Of a DNA stretch of 64,000 nt, positions 44,940 through 55,791 are shown piece by piece. Made by a program: the position numbers and the translations under genes. Origin of the DNA: Strigamia acuminata (Eukaryota; Arthropoda; Chilopoda; Geophilomorpha; Linotaeniidae). Below the pieces are notes generated by a model. It was not told the DNA's origin, did not search any database, and saw only the letters and a list, made by a program, of their open reading frames with translations. Position 1 is the first letter of the stretch, and each line of letters begins with the position of its first letter. The stretch covers positions 15,252,001 to 15,316,000 of the forward strand of contig OX442316.1 in the NCBI GenBank assembly GCA_949358305.1, given 5' to 3'.

Positions 44940-46478
44940 ATGGCGGTGAAGCGGCACGGCATTTTGGTTGTGGCGGTGACTCAAGTGATCTCCATTATAC
45001 TCCTGGCGATTTCATTGGCACTTAGTCCCGTATTTATCGTCTATCGGTATCTATTGGGTTTGTACTTGGAACGGAAATACAAGCAACCCATTGAATTCCT
45101 TCGAGGATTGGACGCGGTATTCGGCATGTGCGACAAAAAGGTTCCTTTTAATGTCATCAGTTTCCATATTTTCCAAGGGAATTGCGACATCGAGAAACTG
45201 CGGCAAAGAATCAACGAACGGTGGCTGCAACAATGCAAAATCGACGGTAGATGGAAACACATAAGATACCGCCAACAAGTGAAGCAAGAACTCGGTCACC
45301 TTTTCTGGATCCTCCCGCAAACGGAATTTCGGATTGAAAACCACGTTAGAGAATACGATGGTCCGCCATTGACGAGCAAGGACGATATACAAAAATTTGT
45401 TGCGTGGGAATACGAGAATTTACTGGGAAAAGGAATCTACTGGGAAATTTTACTCGTGCACTTGCCCGACACGTTTTGGATCGACAAACCTCAACCGCAG
45501 TTCATGCTATTTACCGGCATCAACCACATACTGTGTGAAGGGGTTTCGGGAGCCAGAATGTATAAGAAATTGTTCGATGAGGAGCTTGAAACTGTTTTTC
45601 CATCACATCGTGGCGCTTTGCGAGTAAACTTGCTCGAAAGACTTTCGTTCTGGCGTAATGTTTTCCTCCGGGGACTGGCTGATTACCATTTGCGTTTGTT
45701 TACACGTGAAAATCACTTTTTACACAGCTGTTCGTTAACGGGAGATGTGTTTGCCAGCATTTCCGAACCGTTGAGTTTAAAAAAGGTGAAAGAAATCAAG
45801 AAATTTTATAAAACATCGGTGAACGAAGTGTTGATGTCGTGCGTAGTCGGTGCAATCAGGAGACATTTTGTGGAAGAAGAACAACCAATTCCGTCGTTAC
45901 TGAAGATTCAAGTTCCGTTGTCTTTTCACGGGTTCAAGAAGGAGGCAACACCACTAAACGATTCATCGGCTGGGGTTATCGAGGCAGCCGTGGATGAACC
46001 GACGGGCGTTGGGCGTTTGTTGAGAACAAAGGCAGCGGTTGACGAATTAAAAACGTCTCCCAACGTGTTTTTAAATTACTTGTTGGAAACTATTTTTACC
46101 AATCGTATTCCTATGATATTCATATCGGAGGCGTTTAGGCGAATAACATCGACCGCTGTGGTTTCTTGTGTACCAATCATATTACCGGAAAAAATTTTGG
46201 GAAATAGGGCGTTGAAACCAATGATTTGTTTCGCGCCACCTATTGGTTTTATGGGATGTGGTAAGGTTTTTATAGATTTTCTTTCTGTGATATAAAGATT
46301 GTCGTTTTTCTATTAATTTTTAGGAGTCGCTATACAAATTACATCGTCGGCGGATACTATTATGACCACACTTGTAGCGTTTTCGAGTGTTCTGAAGTCG
46401 CAGGAGTCGGTGGACAGAATTATTAGTTATTTTGCGATGGAAATTGATGAATTACATCGTACGATCAAATGCGAATAA
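44940..46478 (+). CDS. WSD-like membrane O-acyltransferase, gene 3 (tandem copy A)
   Basis: Exons 44940-46260 and 46324-46478 (63-bp intron), 491 aa. The ATG has a good context (AAGATGG) and is shared by copies B and C; the longer reading would need GTG. Hydrophobic segment about residues 9-32, then RYLLGLYLERKY and FLRGLDAVF, the family's N-terminal 'DA-x-F' motif. Active-site motif N195-H196-I-L-C-E200-G201: the catalytic second His is kept, the Asp is Glu and the first His is Asn. The 'ND' motif is NEV (SVNEVLMSCVVGAI). The last exon (51 aa) ends with TAA inside the AATAAA signal. It is very similar to genes 4 and 5 except in these active-site residues, so it may be functionally altered. 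Confidence 0.92.
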
Positions 46479-47239
46479 AACTAGAGGTTTTTTTTGTGCT
46501 GTATTTTTTTGAGTTGCCGACAAAATCAAAATTGCAAGCAATTAGGTGTACCGAACCAATATGGATCTGGAAAAGTCATACATTGGAAATCAGTAAGATG
46601 TTGTCAATTATTTTCCTGAACTTTAAGCAACTACTACTTAGTTTACGTGGTCAAAGTACAAATTTATTTCATTTATTTCACTTCTTTTGACATACAAGTA
46701 CGGCCCAAGAGGACAGTTTTTCTTTCCGGAAATGTAAACCAGCGCCAGCAATGGAAACAGCGATTGGTGCTATACTTCCAGATCTCGCTTGTCTCGTAAT
46801 CTCGGTGTCGGCAAAACAAGATTCCATGATTACGAGATATAATAAAACACGTACTTAACGTGATTTGTACGTTTTTTTATTGTTTCTCATAAGTCATAAC
46901 GGCTAAGACTTTTTACGTTCACTTTACGTTCCTTTGTGCTGTTAATTAAATTGGATCGTTGGATTGTAAAACAACTTATAAATGAGTTTAAAAGTTAGAA
47001 AGTGAATGACCTTGAAAATGGCCTTCAAGGTCAAATTTGATGACATCATTGGATTGCTCTCACCCACTTCCTACACGATCGTTTCATCAAAGTTGGCCTA
47101 GATGCAATTGCTCAGGAAATATTTGGAGGAGACCAGACTTTTAGAACACCCGGTATATTCACAAATTCTCTTCTTTCATCTGTTAAAACCAGTTTGTACA
47201 ATAAAACGTAAATAAATTCGTATTTCAAACTTGTCTCTT
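46479..47239. other. Gene 3 3' flank plus an inverted CAGGGTG-family repeat
   Basis: 46479-46880 matches 50544-50960 behind gene 4 (without the MITE of that copy). 46960-47158 is an inverted partial copy of the 26176/22097 repeat. No gene. Confidence 0.6.
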
Positions 47240-48241
47240 GTTTTCAAGCCTTTCTCTCCATTTCGAGCATCCCAATGAAGTCTTTCAGCTTGTTCTCGAG
47301 ATAAGTTTTGTTAAAGGGTCCGCCAACATTTGCTAGCTCGGTATGAAATTGATCTTGATGTTTTTCAATTCTACTTTCTCTTTGGCGAACATGTCAGGAA
47401 AGCAAGCAATTTTTGAATTTTTTTTATTGGTAGTTTTGCCTGGAAAGTATCAAAGTATTCAAAATGTCAGCCAGTGTTTTGATCTATTTTTTGGTATCAC
47501 TGCACTAGTGAAATGGCTGGACCAATGAAAAATTAGCGAACTCTTGTACTCGGCCAGAGTATACATGCATGGTCAAGTAACCGCTGTGCGACCTCGCGTC
47601 TATGTCTGTACTCCAGCGCGCATCAGTGCTCTACACAGCGGTTTCTGCTCTACACAGCGGTTTCTGCTCTACACAGCGGTTTCTGCTCTACACAGCGGTT
47701 TCTGCTCTACACAGCGGTTTCTGCTCTACACAGCGGTTTCTGCTCTACACTGCGGTTTCTGCTCTACACAGCGGTTTCTGCTCTACACAGTGGTTTCTGC
47801 TCTACACAGCGGTTTCTGCCATGAAGTGACTTTGGAAACGGACCGCACAAATTCACATGCCATAACTCCAATGGTCGCTTTGTACAAGTAGTTCGTCCTT
47901 TCATACGTTTAAATGCTTCCCTGGGCTGTCACCCCTCGACGCATGCCCTGCATGGCGGTAAGGCTTATCATTTAAAATGTATCCCTTGTACAAGCTTTCC
48001 ATCTCGCACTTGCCCCAACTTGTGATTGCTTGCATGGCCCAATAGCCACGACCACGCTGTCCACCATGTCCATTTGTGCCTCCACTTGTGGGTCTGCTAT
48101 GACAGTCATGTGCATAGTGGCTCGGCTTGCCACAGCTGGAACATTCATGGTCGCCACCTCGGCACTTACTGCATCTCGACTGCGTTTATTTAGGCAATCT
48201 CGTGCCATGTGGCCAGTTTTGCCACACTCGAAACATTCCAA
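47240..48241 (-). pseudogene. Decayed Ty1/copia retrotransposon fragments
   Basis: In minus-strand order: two CCHC-type knuckles (CFECGKTGHMARDC at about 48235-48190, then in another frame CSSCGKPSHYAHDC at about 48140-48095); an integrase start with CRACVEG, one stop, then KRPLELWHVNLCGPF (about 47960-47835); the 19-bp minisatellite; and the C-terminal RNase H piece with QMLADPLTK (about 47345-47285). The MLADPLTK and LELWHxxLCGP motifs are diagnostic for copia. Frames are broken by stops, frameshifts and large deletions (protease and RT are absent). Confidence 0.75.
47628..47817. repeat. 19-bp minisatellite, 10 copies
   Basis: Unit GCTCTACACAGCGGTTTCT repeated from 47628 with two single-base variants (copies at 47742 and 47780). 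19 is not a multiple of 3, so all three + frames read through as a 19-residue periodic peptide. It lies inside the copia integrase relic. Confidence 0.95.
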
Positions 48242-48476
48242 AATATTATGTAAGATACATGATCATGTTTTTGTAATTCAGGCTTTTCTTCCGCCCCTCA
48301 TCGGCCGACTTTGATGGAAACACAAAGCTAAACATATGGGCAGATAATAAATTTACTTACCTCTAAAAGGAACTGCACATTTTTGTAAAGTTCTGTATTA
48401 CATCACAAAGACGAAGTCTGCGCTTGCATGAATTCTTAGGATATAGACTGCAGGTGTTTCTCAAGGATCTAAAACA

Positions 48477-48530
48477 ATGAGCGAATCAAATGAAACTATG
48501 AGATCCTGTAAGTATTGTTACAAAAACTAG
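48477..48530 (+). promoter_or_regulatory. Upstream ORF before gene 4 (17 codons)
   Basis: Homologous to the uORF at 44856, with TAG stop 30 bases before the main ATG. Conservation of start and length between copies is notable, though the duplication is recent. In gene 5 it is lost. Confidence 0.45.
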
Positions 48531-48560
48531 TAAATCGTGCAAACATCTCCAACTGCAAGG

Positions 48561-50099
48561 ATGGCGATGAAGCGGCACGGCATGTTGGTTGTGGCGGTGA
48601 CTCAAGTGGTCTCCATTATACTCCTGGCGATTTTATTTGCACTTAGTCCCGTATTTATCGTCTATCGGTATTTATTGGGGTTGTACTTGGAACGAAAATA
48701 CAAGCGCCCCATTGAATTCCTTCGAGGATTGGACGCGGTTTTCGGCATCTACGACAAAAAAGTTCCTTTTAATATCATCAGTTTCCAGATTTTCCAAGGG
48801 AATTGCGAAATCGAGAAACTGCGGCAAAGAATCAACGAACGGTGGCTGCATCCGCGCAAAATCGACGGTAGATGGAAACACATAAGATACCGCCAACAAT
48901 TGAAGCAAGAACTCGGGCACATTTTCTGGATCCTCCCGCAAACGGAATTTCGTATTGAAAACCACGTAAGAGAGTACGATGGTCCGCCATTGACGAGCAA
49001 GGACGATTTGCAAAAATTGGTTGCGTGGCAATACGAGAATTTACTGGAAAAAGGAATCTACTGGGAAGTATTACTCGTGCACTTGCCCGACACGTTTTGG
49101 ATCGACAAACCTCAACCGCAGTACATGCTATTTTCCGGCGTCAACCACCAACTGTGTGACGGGGTTTCGGGAGCCAGAATGTACAAAAACTTGTTCGATG
49201 AGGAGCTCGAAACTGTTTTTCCATCACACCGCGGCCGTTTGCGAAGAGGTTTGCTCGAAAGCTTGTCGTTCTGGCGTAATGTGTTACTCAGGGGACTGGC
49301 TGATTACGTTTTGCATTTCTTTACACGCGAACATCACTTTTTACACGGTTGTACGTTAACGGGAGATGTGTTTGCCAGCATTTCTGAACCGTTGAGTTTA
49401 AAAAAGGTGAAAGAAATCAAGAATTTTTATCAAACATCAGTGAACGAAGTGTTGATGTCGTGCGTAGTCGGTGCAATCAGGAGACATTTCGTGGCCGAAG
49501 GACAAGAGATCCCGTCTTTACTGAAGATTCAAGTTCCGTTGTCTTTTCACGGGTTTGGGAAGGACGTAACACCACTAAACGATTCTTCGGCTGGGGTTAT
49601 CGAGGCAGCCGTGGATGAACCGACCGGCGTTGGGCGTTTGTTGAGAACAAAGGCAGCGGTTGACGAATTAAAAACGTCACCCGACGTGTTTTTAAATTAC
49701 TTGCTGGAAACTATTGTCACCAATCGTATTCTTATTATATTCATATCGGAGGCGTTTAAGCGAGTTTCATCGGCCGCTGTGATTTCTTGTGTACCAATCA
49801 CATTACCGGAAAAAATGATGGGAAATAGGGCGTTGAAACCAATGATTTGTTTCGCGTCACCTATTGGTTTTTTGGGATGTGGTAAGATTTTGATAGATTT
49901 TCTTTCTATGATATGAAGATTGTCATTTTTCTATTAATTTTTAGGTGTCGCTATACAAATTACATCGTCGGCGGATGCTATTATGATCACACTTATAGCA
50001 TTTTCGAGTGTTCTGAAGTCGCAGGAGTCGGTGGACAGAATTATTAGTTATTTTGCGATGGAAATTGATGAATTACATCGTACGATCAAATGCGAATAA
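48561..50099 (+). CDS. WSD-like membrane O-acyltransferase, gene 4 (tandem copy B)
   Basis: Exons 48561-49881 and 49945-50099 (63-bp intron), 491 aa, same length as genes 3 and 5. N-terminal membrane segment, RYLLGLYLERKY, then active-site motif N195-H196-Q-L-C-D200-G201 with catalytic His and Asp present and only the first His replaced by Asn. NEV in place of NDV. The last exon carries SSVLKSQESVDRII. TAA lies within AATAAA (50095-50100). A 437-bp MITE is inserted from 50105, five bases after the stop, so the natural cleavage region is displaced. Likely a functional acyl-CoA:alcohol or acylglycerol acyltransferase of the ER membrane; substrate unknown. Confidence 0.93.
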
Positions 50100-50104
50100 A
50101 ACTA

Positions 50105-50541
50105 TACTCAGGCTCACCGTAAAGACACACCACTAACACCAGTTCCTATTGGCCGATCCTATTTACTCTTAACTGTTGCCTGTGTTATTCCACCAGGAAA
50201 AGTAGGTTTGTTGTGATTTTAATTACTTTGATTATTTTAGGTGTTTGTAATGATGTGAATTGTCTTATATGTGATAATAAAATATTTTAAAAAGTCTGGA
50301 AGCAATGTTTTATGTTTTAACTTCAAAATACATGATTGTTTAGTTCGTTAAATTTATCGGTTGCTTTCTCCAGCTGGTTGTTTTCAAATGTATGATTGAT
50401 TTTTATGTCTGGACACAAAATGGCTTCTTGTAACTCAAGCGTTTGTATTTTGGCCTACTTTTATGTAGCCCTACACCAGTGAATAGGCTCGGCCAATAGG
50501 AACTGGTGTTAGTGGTGTGTCTTTAACGGTGAGCTTGAGTA
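50105..50541. mobile_element. MITE (437 bp), TACTCAGGCTCACC ends, TA flanked
   Basis: ~55-bp inverted ends (TACTCAGGCTCACC... including ACACACCACTAACACCAGTT). TA lies at 50103-50104 and 50542-50543. The empty site is visible behind gene 3 (46479-46485). The same family hosts the big LTR element at 11373-20817. Confidence 0.9.
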
Positions 50542-50543
50542 TA

Positions 50544-51300
50544 GAGAATTTTTTTTTAGGTGTATTTATTTTGAATTGCCTGGGCAAAATGATAATTGCA
50601 ACCAATTGGCTATATCGGTGACATTGGACATCATTAAGGTGTTGTCAGTTATTTTTCTTAATTTTAAGCAACCACTACTAAGTTTACGTGGTCAAAGTAC
50701 AAATTTATTTCATTTATTCCACTTCTTTTGACGTAGAAGTGCATCCTAAGAGGACAGTCCTTTTTTTCGGAAATGCAAACCAGCGCCAGCAACGGAAATA
50801 GCGACTGGTGCTATCGGTACTTCCAGGTCTTGCTCGTCTCTTAATCTGGGCCTTGGAGATCTCGGTTTTTTTTAGTCTCTGGATCTCGGTTTTAGCAAAA
50901 CGAGATTTCATTATTACGTGATATAATAAAAAACGTAAAATTTACGTGATTTGTACGTTTTTAATTGTTTCAGGTTCTTTAGCTCCTTTCAAGCTCAATA
51001 CTTTTTTAGACAAGGCACTTTGTCTTGTTGATGCACTATGATTTTATTTGGTATTTTTCTCTCACACACAAGCCTCTTTTCCTAGCGGCCTCTCGCTCCT
51101 TTCATTCAGTCACTTCTTGCACCATCGCCAGATGGGTGAAAACGATTTTATCCAACTCATGAGTAGACACTTCCGTTTTCAAAGCCCATTCTACTAGGGC
51201 TGCAGCAACTTCTGTTGACTTTGTAAGAGGAGTTGGTCTTTCGCACACTTTGAAGTCAGCAGATTGGTCATCTGCCAGTGTGCTTTTCCAATGATACAAA
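50544..51300. other. Gene 4 3' flank and an unplaced fragment
   Basis: 50544-50960 parallels 46485-46880. The stretch 51102-51299 is open on the minus strand for 65 codons (LVEWALKTEV..., no domain recognised) and does not match the other flanks. It may be a fragment of another gene or element. Confidence 0.4.
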
Positions 51301-51585
51301 GCGGCATTTGACGAAATGAAAAGTTCACCCGATGTGTTTTTAACTTACTTGTTGGCAAATATCTTTATCAATCGTATTCCTATTATATTCACCTTGGAGG
51401 TAGTTAGACGAATTTTATTGAGCATAATGGTGTCTTGTTTTCCAATCGTATTACCCGAAAAATCTTTTTTAAATAGAGCATCGAAAACCAGTGAGTTGTT
51501 TTGCATGTTGATAAATTGGTTGGGTTGGTTGATAGAGAATTTAATGAGTTGTGTAAGATTTATGGGGAATGAATGAATAAGCTAT
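51301..51585 (+). pseudogene. Chimeric acyltransferase pseudogene fragment
   Basis: 51301-51506 matches the end of the first exon of genes 3-5 (SSPDVFLTYLLANIFINRIP..., LPEK). It jumps without the intron into 51507-51585, which matches the last ~75 bp of gene 2's last exon and its 3' end (GTTGATAAATTGGTTGGGTT). The GCG junction and intron are missing and the frame is lost. It looks like the product of recombination between paralogues. Confidence 0.8.
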
Positions 51586-51599
51586 GGAGTAGTATAATG

Positions 51600-51735
51600 C
51601 TTAACTTTAATATAAAATAAAATTTTTATGAAAAAGTGAAATTTCAATAAAAAAATGGAAATTTTAATGGAAAAAATTGAAATTTCAATAAAAAAATGGA
51701 AATTTTAATGGAAAAAATTGAAATTTCAATCAAAA
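51600..51735. repeat. AT-rich tandem repeat, ~54-bp unit
   Basis: 'tggaaattttaatggaaaaa' and 'ttgaaatttcaataaaaaaa' alternate twice and a half. Confidence 0.7.
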
Positions 51736-51839
51736 TATGGTAAACAATTGTAATTGGAGCCGCCCACGATTAAAAGCCGCGGCTCAGGATGTCCGTTTTG
51801 AATAAGAGCTCTTAGCCGAGTTAAAACGGTAGTTGGGTA

Positions 51840-52284
51840 AGATATGACGTGCAACTTTATATCCTGAAGTGAATACGAGATTATCAACTTCATACACTTT
51901 GAATGCACTTACCGTGTACTCTGTGCGGTCCAGACAGTGCTCGTCTGGACTGGTTTGCTGGACCCAACTTATGCCCAGCAATGTTAAATTCCCACCAGGA
52001 TGGACTCTTTGTTAAGCAAAATATTATGTAAGATGCATTACTATGTTTTTATAATTCAGGCTTTTCTTCCACCCCTCTTCGACCTACTTTGATGGAAACA
52101 CAAAGCTAAACATATGTGCAGATGCTCAATTTACTTACTCCTCAAAGAAACTGCACATTACAATTACAAAGACGAAATCTGCGTTTGTATGCATTTTTTT
52201 TCAGGTGTTTCTCAAGGATCTAAAACAATAAGCGAATGAAATGAAACTATGATATTCCGTAAGCAAACATCTCCAACTGCAAGG
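51840..52284. repeat. 5' flank of gene 5 (duplicate of gene 3 and 4 flanks)
   Basis: Matches 44440-44939. Relative to genes 3 and 4, about 28 bases are missing just before the start (after GTAAG, near 52264). This removes the uORF stop and fuses the uORF's second ATG (52249) in frame to the main reading frame. Confidence 0.75.
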
Positions 52285-53823
52285 ATGGCGATGAAGCGGC
52301 ACGGCATGTTGGTTGTGGCGGTGACTCAAGTGGTCTCCATCATACTCCTGGCGATTGCATTTGCACTTAGTCCCGTATTTATCGTCTATCGGTATTTATT
52401 GGGATTGTACTTGGAACGGAAATACAAGCAACCCATTGAATTCCTTCGAGGATTGGACGCGGTTTTCGGCATCTACGACAAAAAAGCTCCTTTTAATGTC
52501 ATCAGTTTCCAGATTTTCCAAGGGAATTGCGACATCGAGAAACTGCGGCAAAGAATCAACGAACGGTGGCTGCAACCATGCAAAATCGACGGTAGGTGGA
52601 AACACATAAGATACCGCCAACAAGTGAAGCAAGAACTCGGTCACCTTTTCTGGATCCTCCCGCAAACGGAATTTCGGATTGAAAACCACGTGAGAGAGTA
52701 CGATGGTCCGCCATTGACGAGCAAGGACGATTTACAAAAATTGGTTGCGTCGCAATACCAGAATTTACTGGAAAAAGGAATCTACTGGGAAGTATTACTC
52801 GTGCACTTGCCCGACACGTTTTGGAACGACAAACCTCAACCGCAGTACATGCTGTTTTCCGGCATCAACCACCTACTGTGCGACGGGGTTTCGGGAGCCA
52901 GAATGTACAAAAACTTATTCGATGAGGAGCTTGAAACTGTTTTTCCATCACATCGTGGCGGTTTGCGAGGAGGTTTGCTCGAAAGCCTGACGTTCTGGCG
53001 TAGGGTTTTACTCAGGGGACTGGCTGATTACCATTTGCATTACTTTACGCGCGAACATCACTTTTTACACGGTGGTTCGTTAACGGGAGATGTGTTTGCC
53101 AGCATTTCCGAACCGTTGGGTTTAAAAAAGGTGAAAGAAATCAAGAAATTTTATCAAACATCGGTGAACGAAGTGTTGATGTCGTGCGTCGTCGGTGCAA
53201 TCAGGAGACATTTCGTGGTCGAAGGACAAGAGATCCCGTCGTTACTGAAGATTATAGTTCCGTTGTCTTTTCACGGGTTCAAGAAGGAAGCGACACCACT
53301 AAACGATTCATCGTCTGTGGTTATCGAGGCAGCCGTGGATGAACCGACGGGCGTTGGGCGTTTGTTGAGAACAAAGGCAGCGGTTGACGGATTTAAAACG
53401 TCACCCGCCTTTTTTTTAAATTACTTGCTGGGATCTATTTTCATCAATCGTATTCCTATGATGTTCATATCGAACGCGTTAAGGCGAGTTTCAACGGCCG
53501 CTGGGATTTCTTGTGTGCCAATCACATTACCGGAAAAAATGATGGGAAATAGGGCGTTGAAACCAATGATTTGTTTCGCAACACCTGTTGGCTTTTTGGG
53601 ATGTGGTAAGATTTTGATAGATTTTCTTTATGTGATATAAAGATTGTCGTTTTTCTATTAATTTTTAGGTGTTGCTATACAAATTACATCGTCAGCGGAT
53701 GCTATTATGATCACACTTATAGCATTTTCGAGTGCTCTGAAGTCGCAGGAGTCGGTGGACAGAATTATTAATTATTTTGCGATGGAAATTGATGAATTAC
53801 ATCGTACAATCAAATGCAAATAA
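52285..53823 (+). CDS. WSD-like membrane O-acyltransferase, gene 5 (tandem copy C)
   Basis: Exons 52285-53605 and 53669-53823 (63-bp intron), 491 aa from the ATG shared with genes 3 and 4. An in-frame ATG at 52249 would add 12 residues because of the upstream deletion, so the N-terminus may be longer here. Active-site motif N195-H196-L-L-C-D200-G201, NEV motif, GCG junction and SALKSQESVDRII tail as in gene 4. A few otherwise conserved positions differ (DGFKTSPAFF in place of DELKTSP(N/D)VF; AGISCVP in place of AV(V/I)SCVP), possibly first signs of relaxed constraint. AATAAA overlaps the stop (53819-53824). Confidence 0.92.
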
Positions 53824-54515
53824 AACTACATAAATGAAATCCATTATTCTAATCACTTTTTACAACTGAAATTAATTGAAAAAAAAAAAACAGAACTATT
53901 TTTCCGCGCAGGCATAATACGGCTCAACCAATTGGGAAATAGGTCAACGTTTTATCGGTCAGAGTATGATAGTGTAACTTTATTTTCCTGTAACATTATA
54001 TTTCGATGTAGATAAACAGGTGGCATAAAAATAAAGAGCATTTTACAGCCCCTAGCAAAAATTTACAGAGGGGCATAGTAGTTACTATGCAGCAACGTAG
54101 AACTTCATCCCGGCAGGAGTAGTGCTGTGAGTTGTTGTAGTTTGTTGGTGTGTTTGCTATCAGTGTTTGTCTGTTGTGAGAGAAGTAAGAAATTTGTCTG
54201 TGTCCGTTGGGTTATGTTGTTGCTACATTGCTGATTCTAGGGGTTTCTTAAGCGCCATCTTTTGGTGGGGAATGTTTCTCATCGTCACATTGTGAGGTTT
54301 GCTTGTGAGCTTGTGGTTAGGAGTTTGCACCAGTCGCTATTTCCGTTGCTGGCGCTGGTTTCCATCTTTGCCAAAAAGGACTGTTCTCTTAGGACGTAGT
54401 TCTACGTCAAAAGTTGTAGAATGTCATTTAACATTGTGTTTGGAACTATTGCTCTGTGCATTTTATTTGTTTGAGTATTGAAGATTTGTGGCCAAAAATT
54501 CAAATTAGTCTAGTC
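53824..54515. other. Gene-free, with an inverted piece of the gene 3/4 flank
   Basis: About 54325-54425 is the reverse complement of 50710-50830 ('gttgctggcgctggtttcca'). 53925-54000 ends CAGAGTATGATA, like the TACTC MITE family. No gene. Confidence 0.5.
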
Positions 54516-54681
54516 CAGGGGTCGGCAACCTGCGGCTCTTTGATGTCAAGAACAAACACCATAATATTGAAACAAAAATGTTAGTGGCTCTTTAAAAACT
54601 GGGAAATTTTGTAAATTGTAAATTTTGGCTCTTCCATCTCAAAAGGTTGGCTCTTCCGTCTCAAAGGGTTGCCGACCCCTG
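54516..54681 (+). mobile_element. hAT-type MITE, CAGGGGTCGGCAACC ends, 166 bp
   Basis: Starts CAGGGGTCGGCAACCTGCGG, ends GGTTGCCGACCCCTG. Exact 8-bp duplication GTCTAGTC (54508-54515, 54682-54689). A longer relative of 27624-27765. Confidence 0.92.
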
Positions 54682-54689
54682 GTCTAGTC

Positions 54690-55101
54690 ACTTGACGTTG
54701 TGTAGAGCAGAATCTGATCCACTAATATTATACAATTTTATTGTTCGTTTTACCATCTGCCACATGATCGTTTGAATCGCGCTGTCACTGACCGTCTCAA
54801 ACATTGACTTTCTCCATGAAATCAGAACCAGCTCAATACTTCGCTAGTAGCAAAAAAATATAAGCTTATACACAGCGTATAAATAAATAAAGAATCAGAA
54901 AAACTGTTCGAAAGCAAGAAAAAACTGCCATCTTAAAAGAGGCTTTGCAGTTTGAATGTCAAGTTGCCTTCATACACACTTGCACAATGTGTCAGTTTAA
55001 ATAAACCTCTCCGAATTCTCGATCTGAACACGTGTCGAGTACATTATGAAGGTCAAAACAAAAATAAATAAATCGCACTAAAGAAAATAAACACTCGAGT
55101 T
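54690..55101. other. No gene seen
   Basis: AT-rich sequence between the hAT MITE and the minus-strand pseudogene; nothing recognised. Confidence 0.35.
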
Positions 55102-55380
55102 TTATTCGCATTTAATTGCTCGATGCAATTCATCAATTTCCTTCACAAAATAACCCTTCTGTCTACCTTTTCCTGCGATTTCAGAACACTCGGATCCGCT
55201 TTAAATGTGGTCATAATAGTATCCGCCGACGATGTAATTATTACAGCAATTCCTAAAATTCAACAGAAAAATGACAATCTTGGTGAATACGGGATAAAGT
55301 GTGAACAAAATCGGCACGATTAAAATGGAAGCCATTTGTAACAACATCAAAAGTAACTTGCTGTGCTGTTTCGTCGCCAT
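55102..55380 (-). pseudogene. Minus-strand acyltransferase remnant: start fused to last exon
   Basis: Reading the minus strand: ATG at 55380 begins a MATKQHSKLL... leader with the hydrophobic segment of genes 3-5 up to LYPVF. It then passes directly into the intron end (TTCTGTTGAATTTTAG) and a last exon with SSADTIMTTF and LKSQEKVDR, ending TAA in AATAAA. Essentially all of exon 1 (active site included) is deleted, and one frame slip lies in the tail. It is non-functional as an acyltransferase and inverted relative to all other members. Confidence 0.82.
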
Positions 55381-55791
55381 TCTTGCAGTTGAAAATGCTT
55401 TCTTGATTTTCAGATTTTTTTTATGTGTGGAATTGAAACAGCGTCGATATGACAATCAAATCCGACGTTTGATTTAATTCGTTTGTTTCATCCTCTTGGT
55501 AGACCCTGCAGTTCGCATTTAAGTCTGCATACAATCCAACGTGTTTTAATTTTTATTTGCACAGATGTTTAACTTTATTATTCCGATTAAACTCGTCTGA
55601 TGGTGGGCGAAGTTGTGTGTTAAGTCGCTGAAAAAGTACTGTGTGCAGCTGCGATGAAATGAATTTATTTCACTTATTTTTATTCAGTTAGCAAACTTAA
55701 CGTATTTGTTTAAGCAATTCATCTATTCTCCAGTCGCAAAAATAAATACTGTTGGATTTCCAATTACCTAGTAGCATTACAGAAGCGTAAA
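55381..55791. other. No gene seen
   Basis: Sequence upstream of the minus-strand remnant; no exon and no duplicated flank recognised. Confidence 0.3.

Noticed and set aside
44940-46478. Calling gene 3 catalytically dead because its motif is NHILCEG
   Set aside because: The catalytic second His is kept and Glu may replace Asp; activity cannot be judged from sequence alone.
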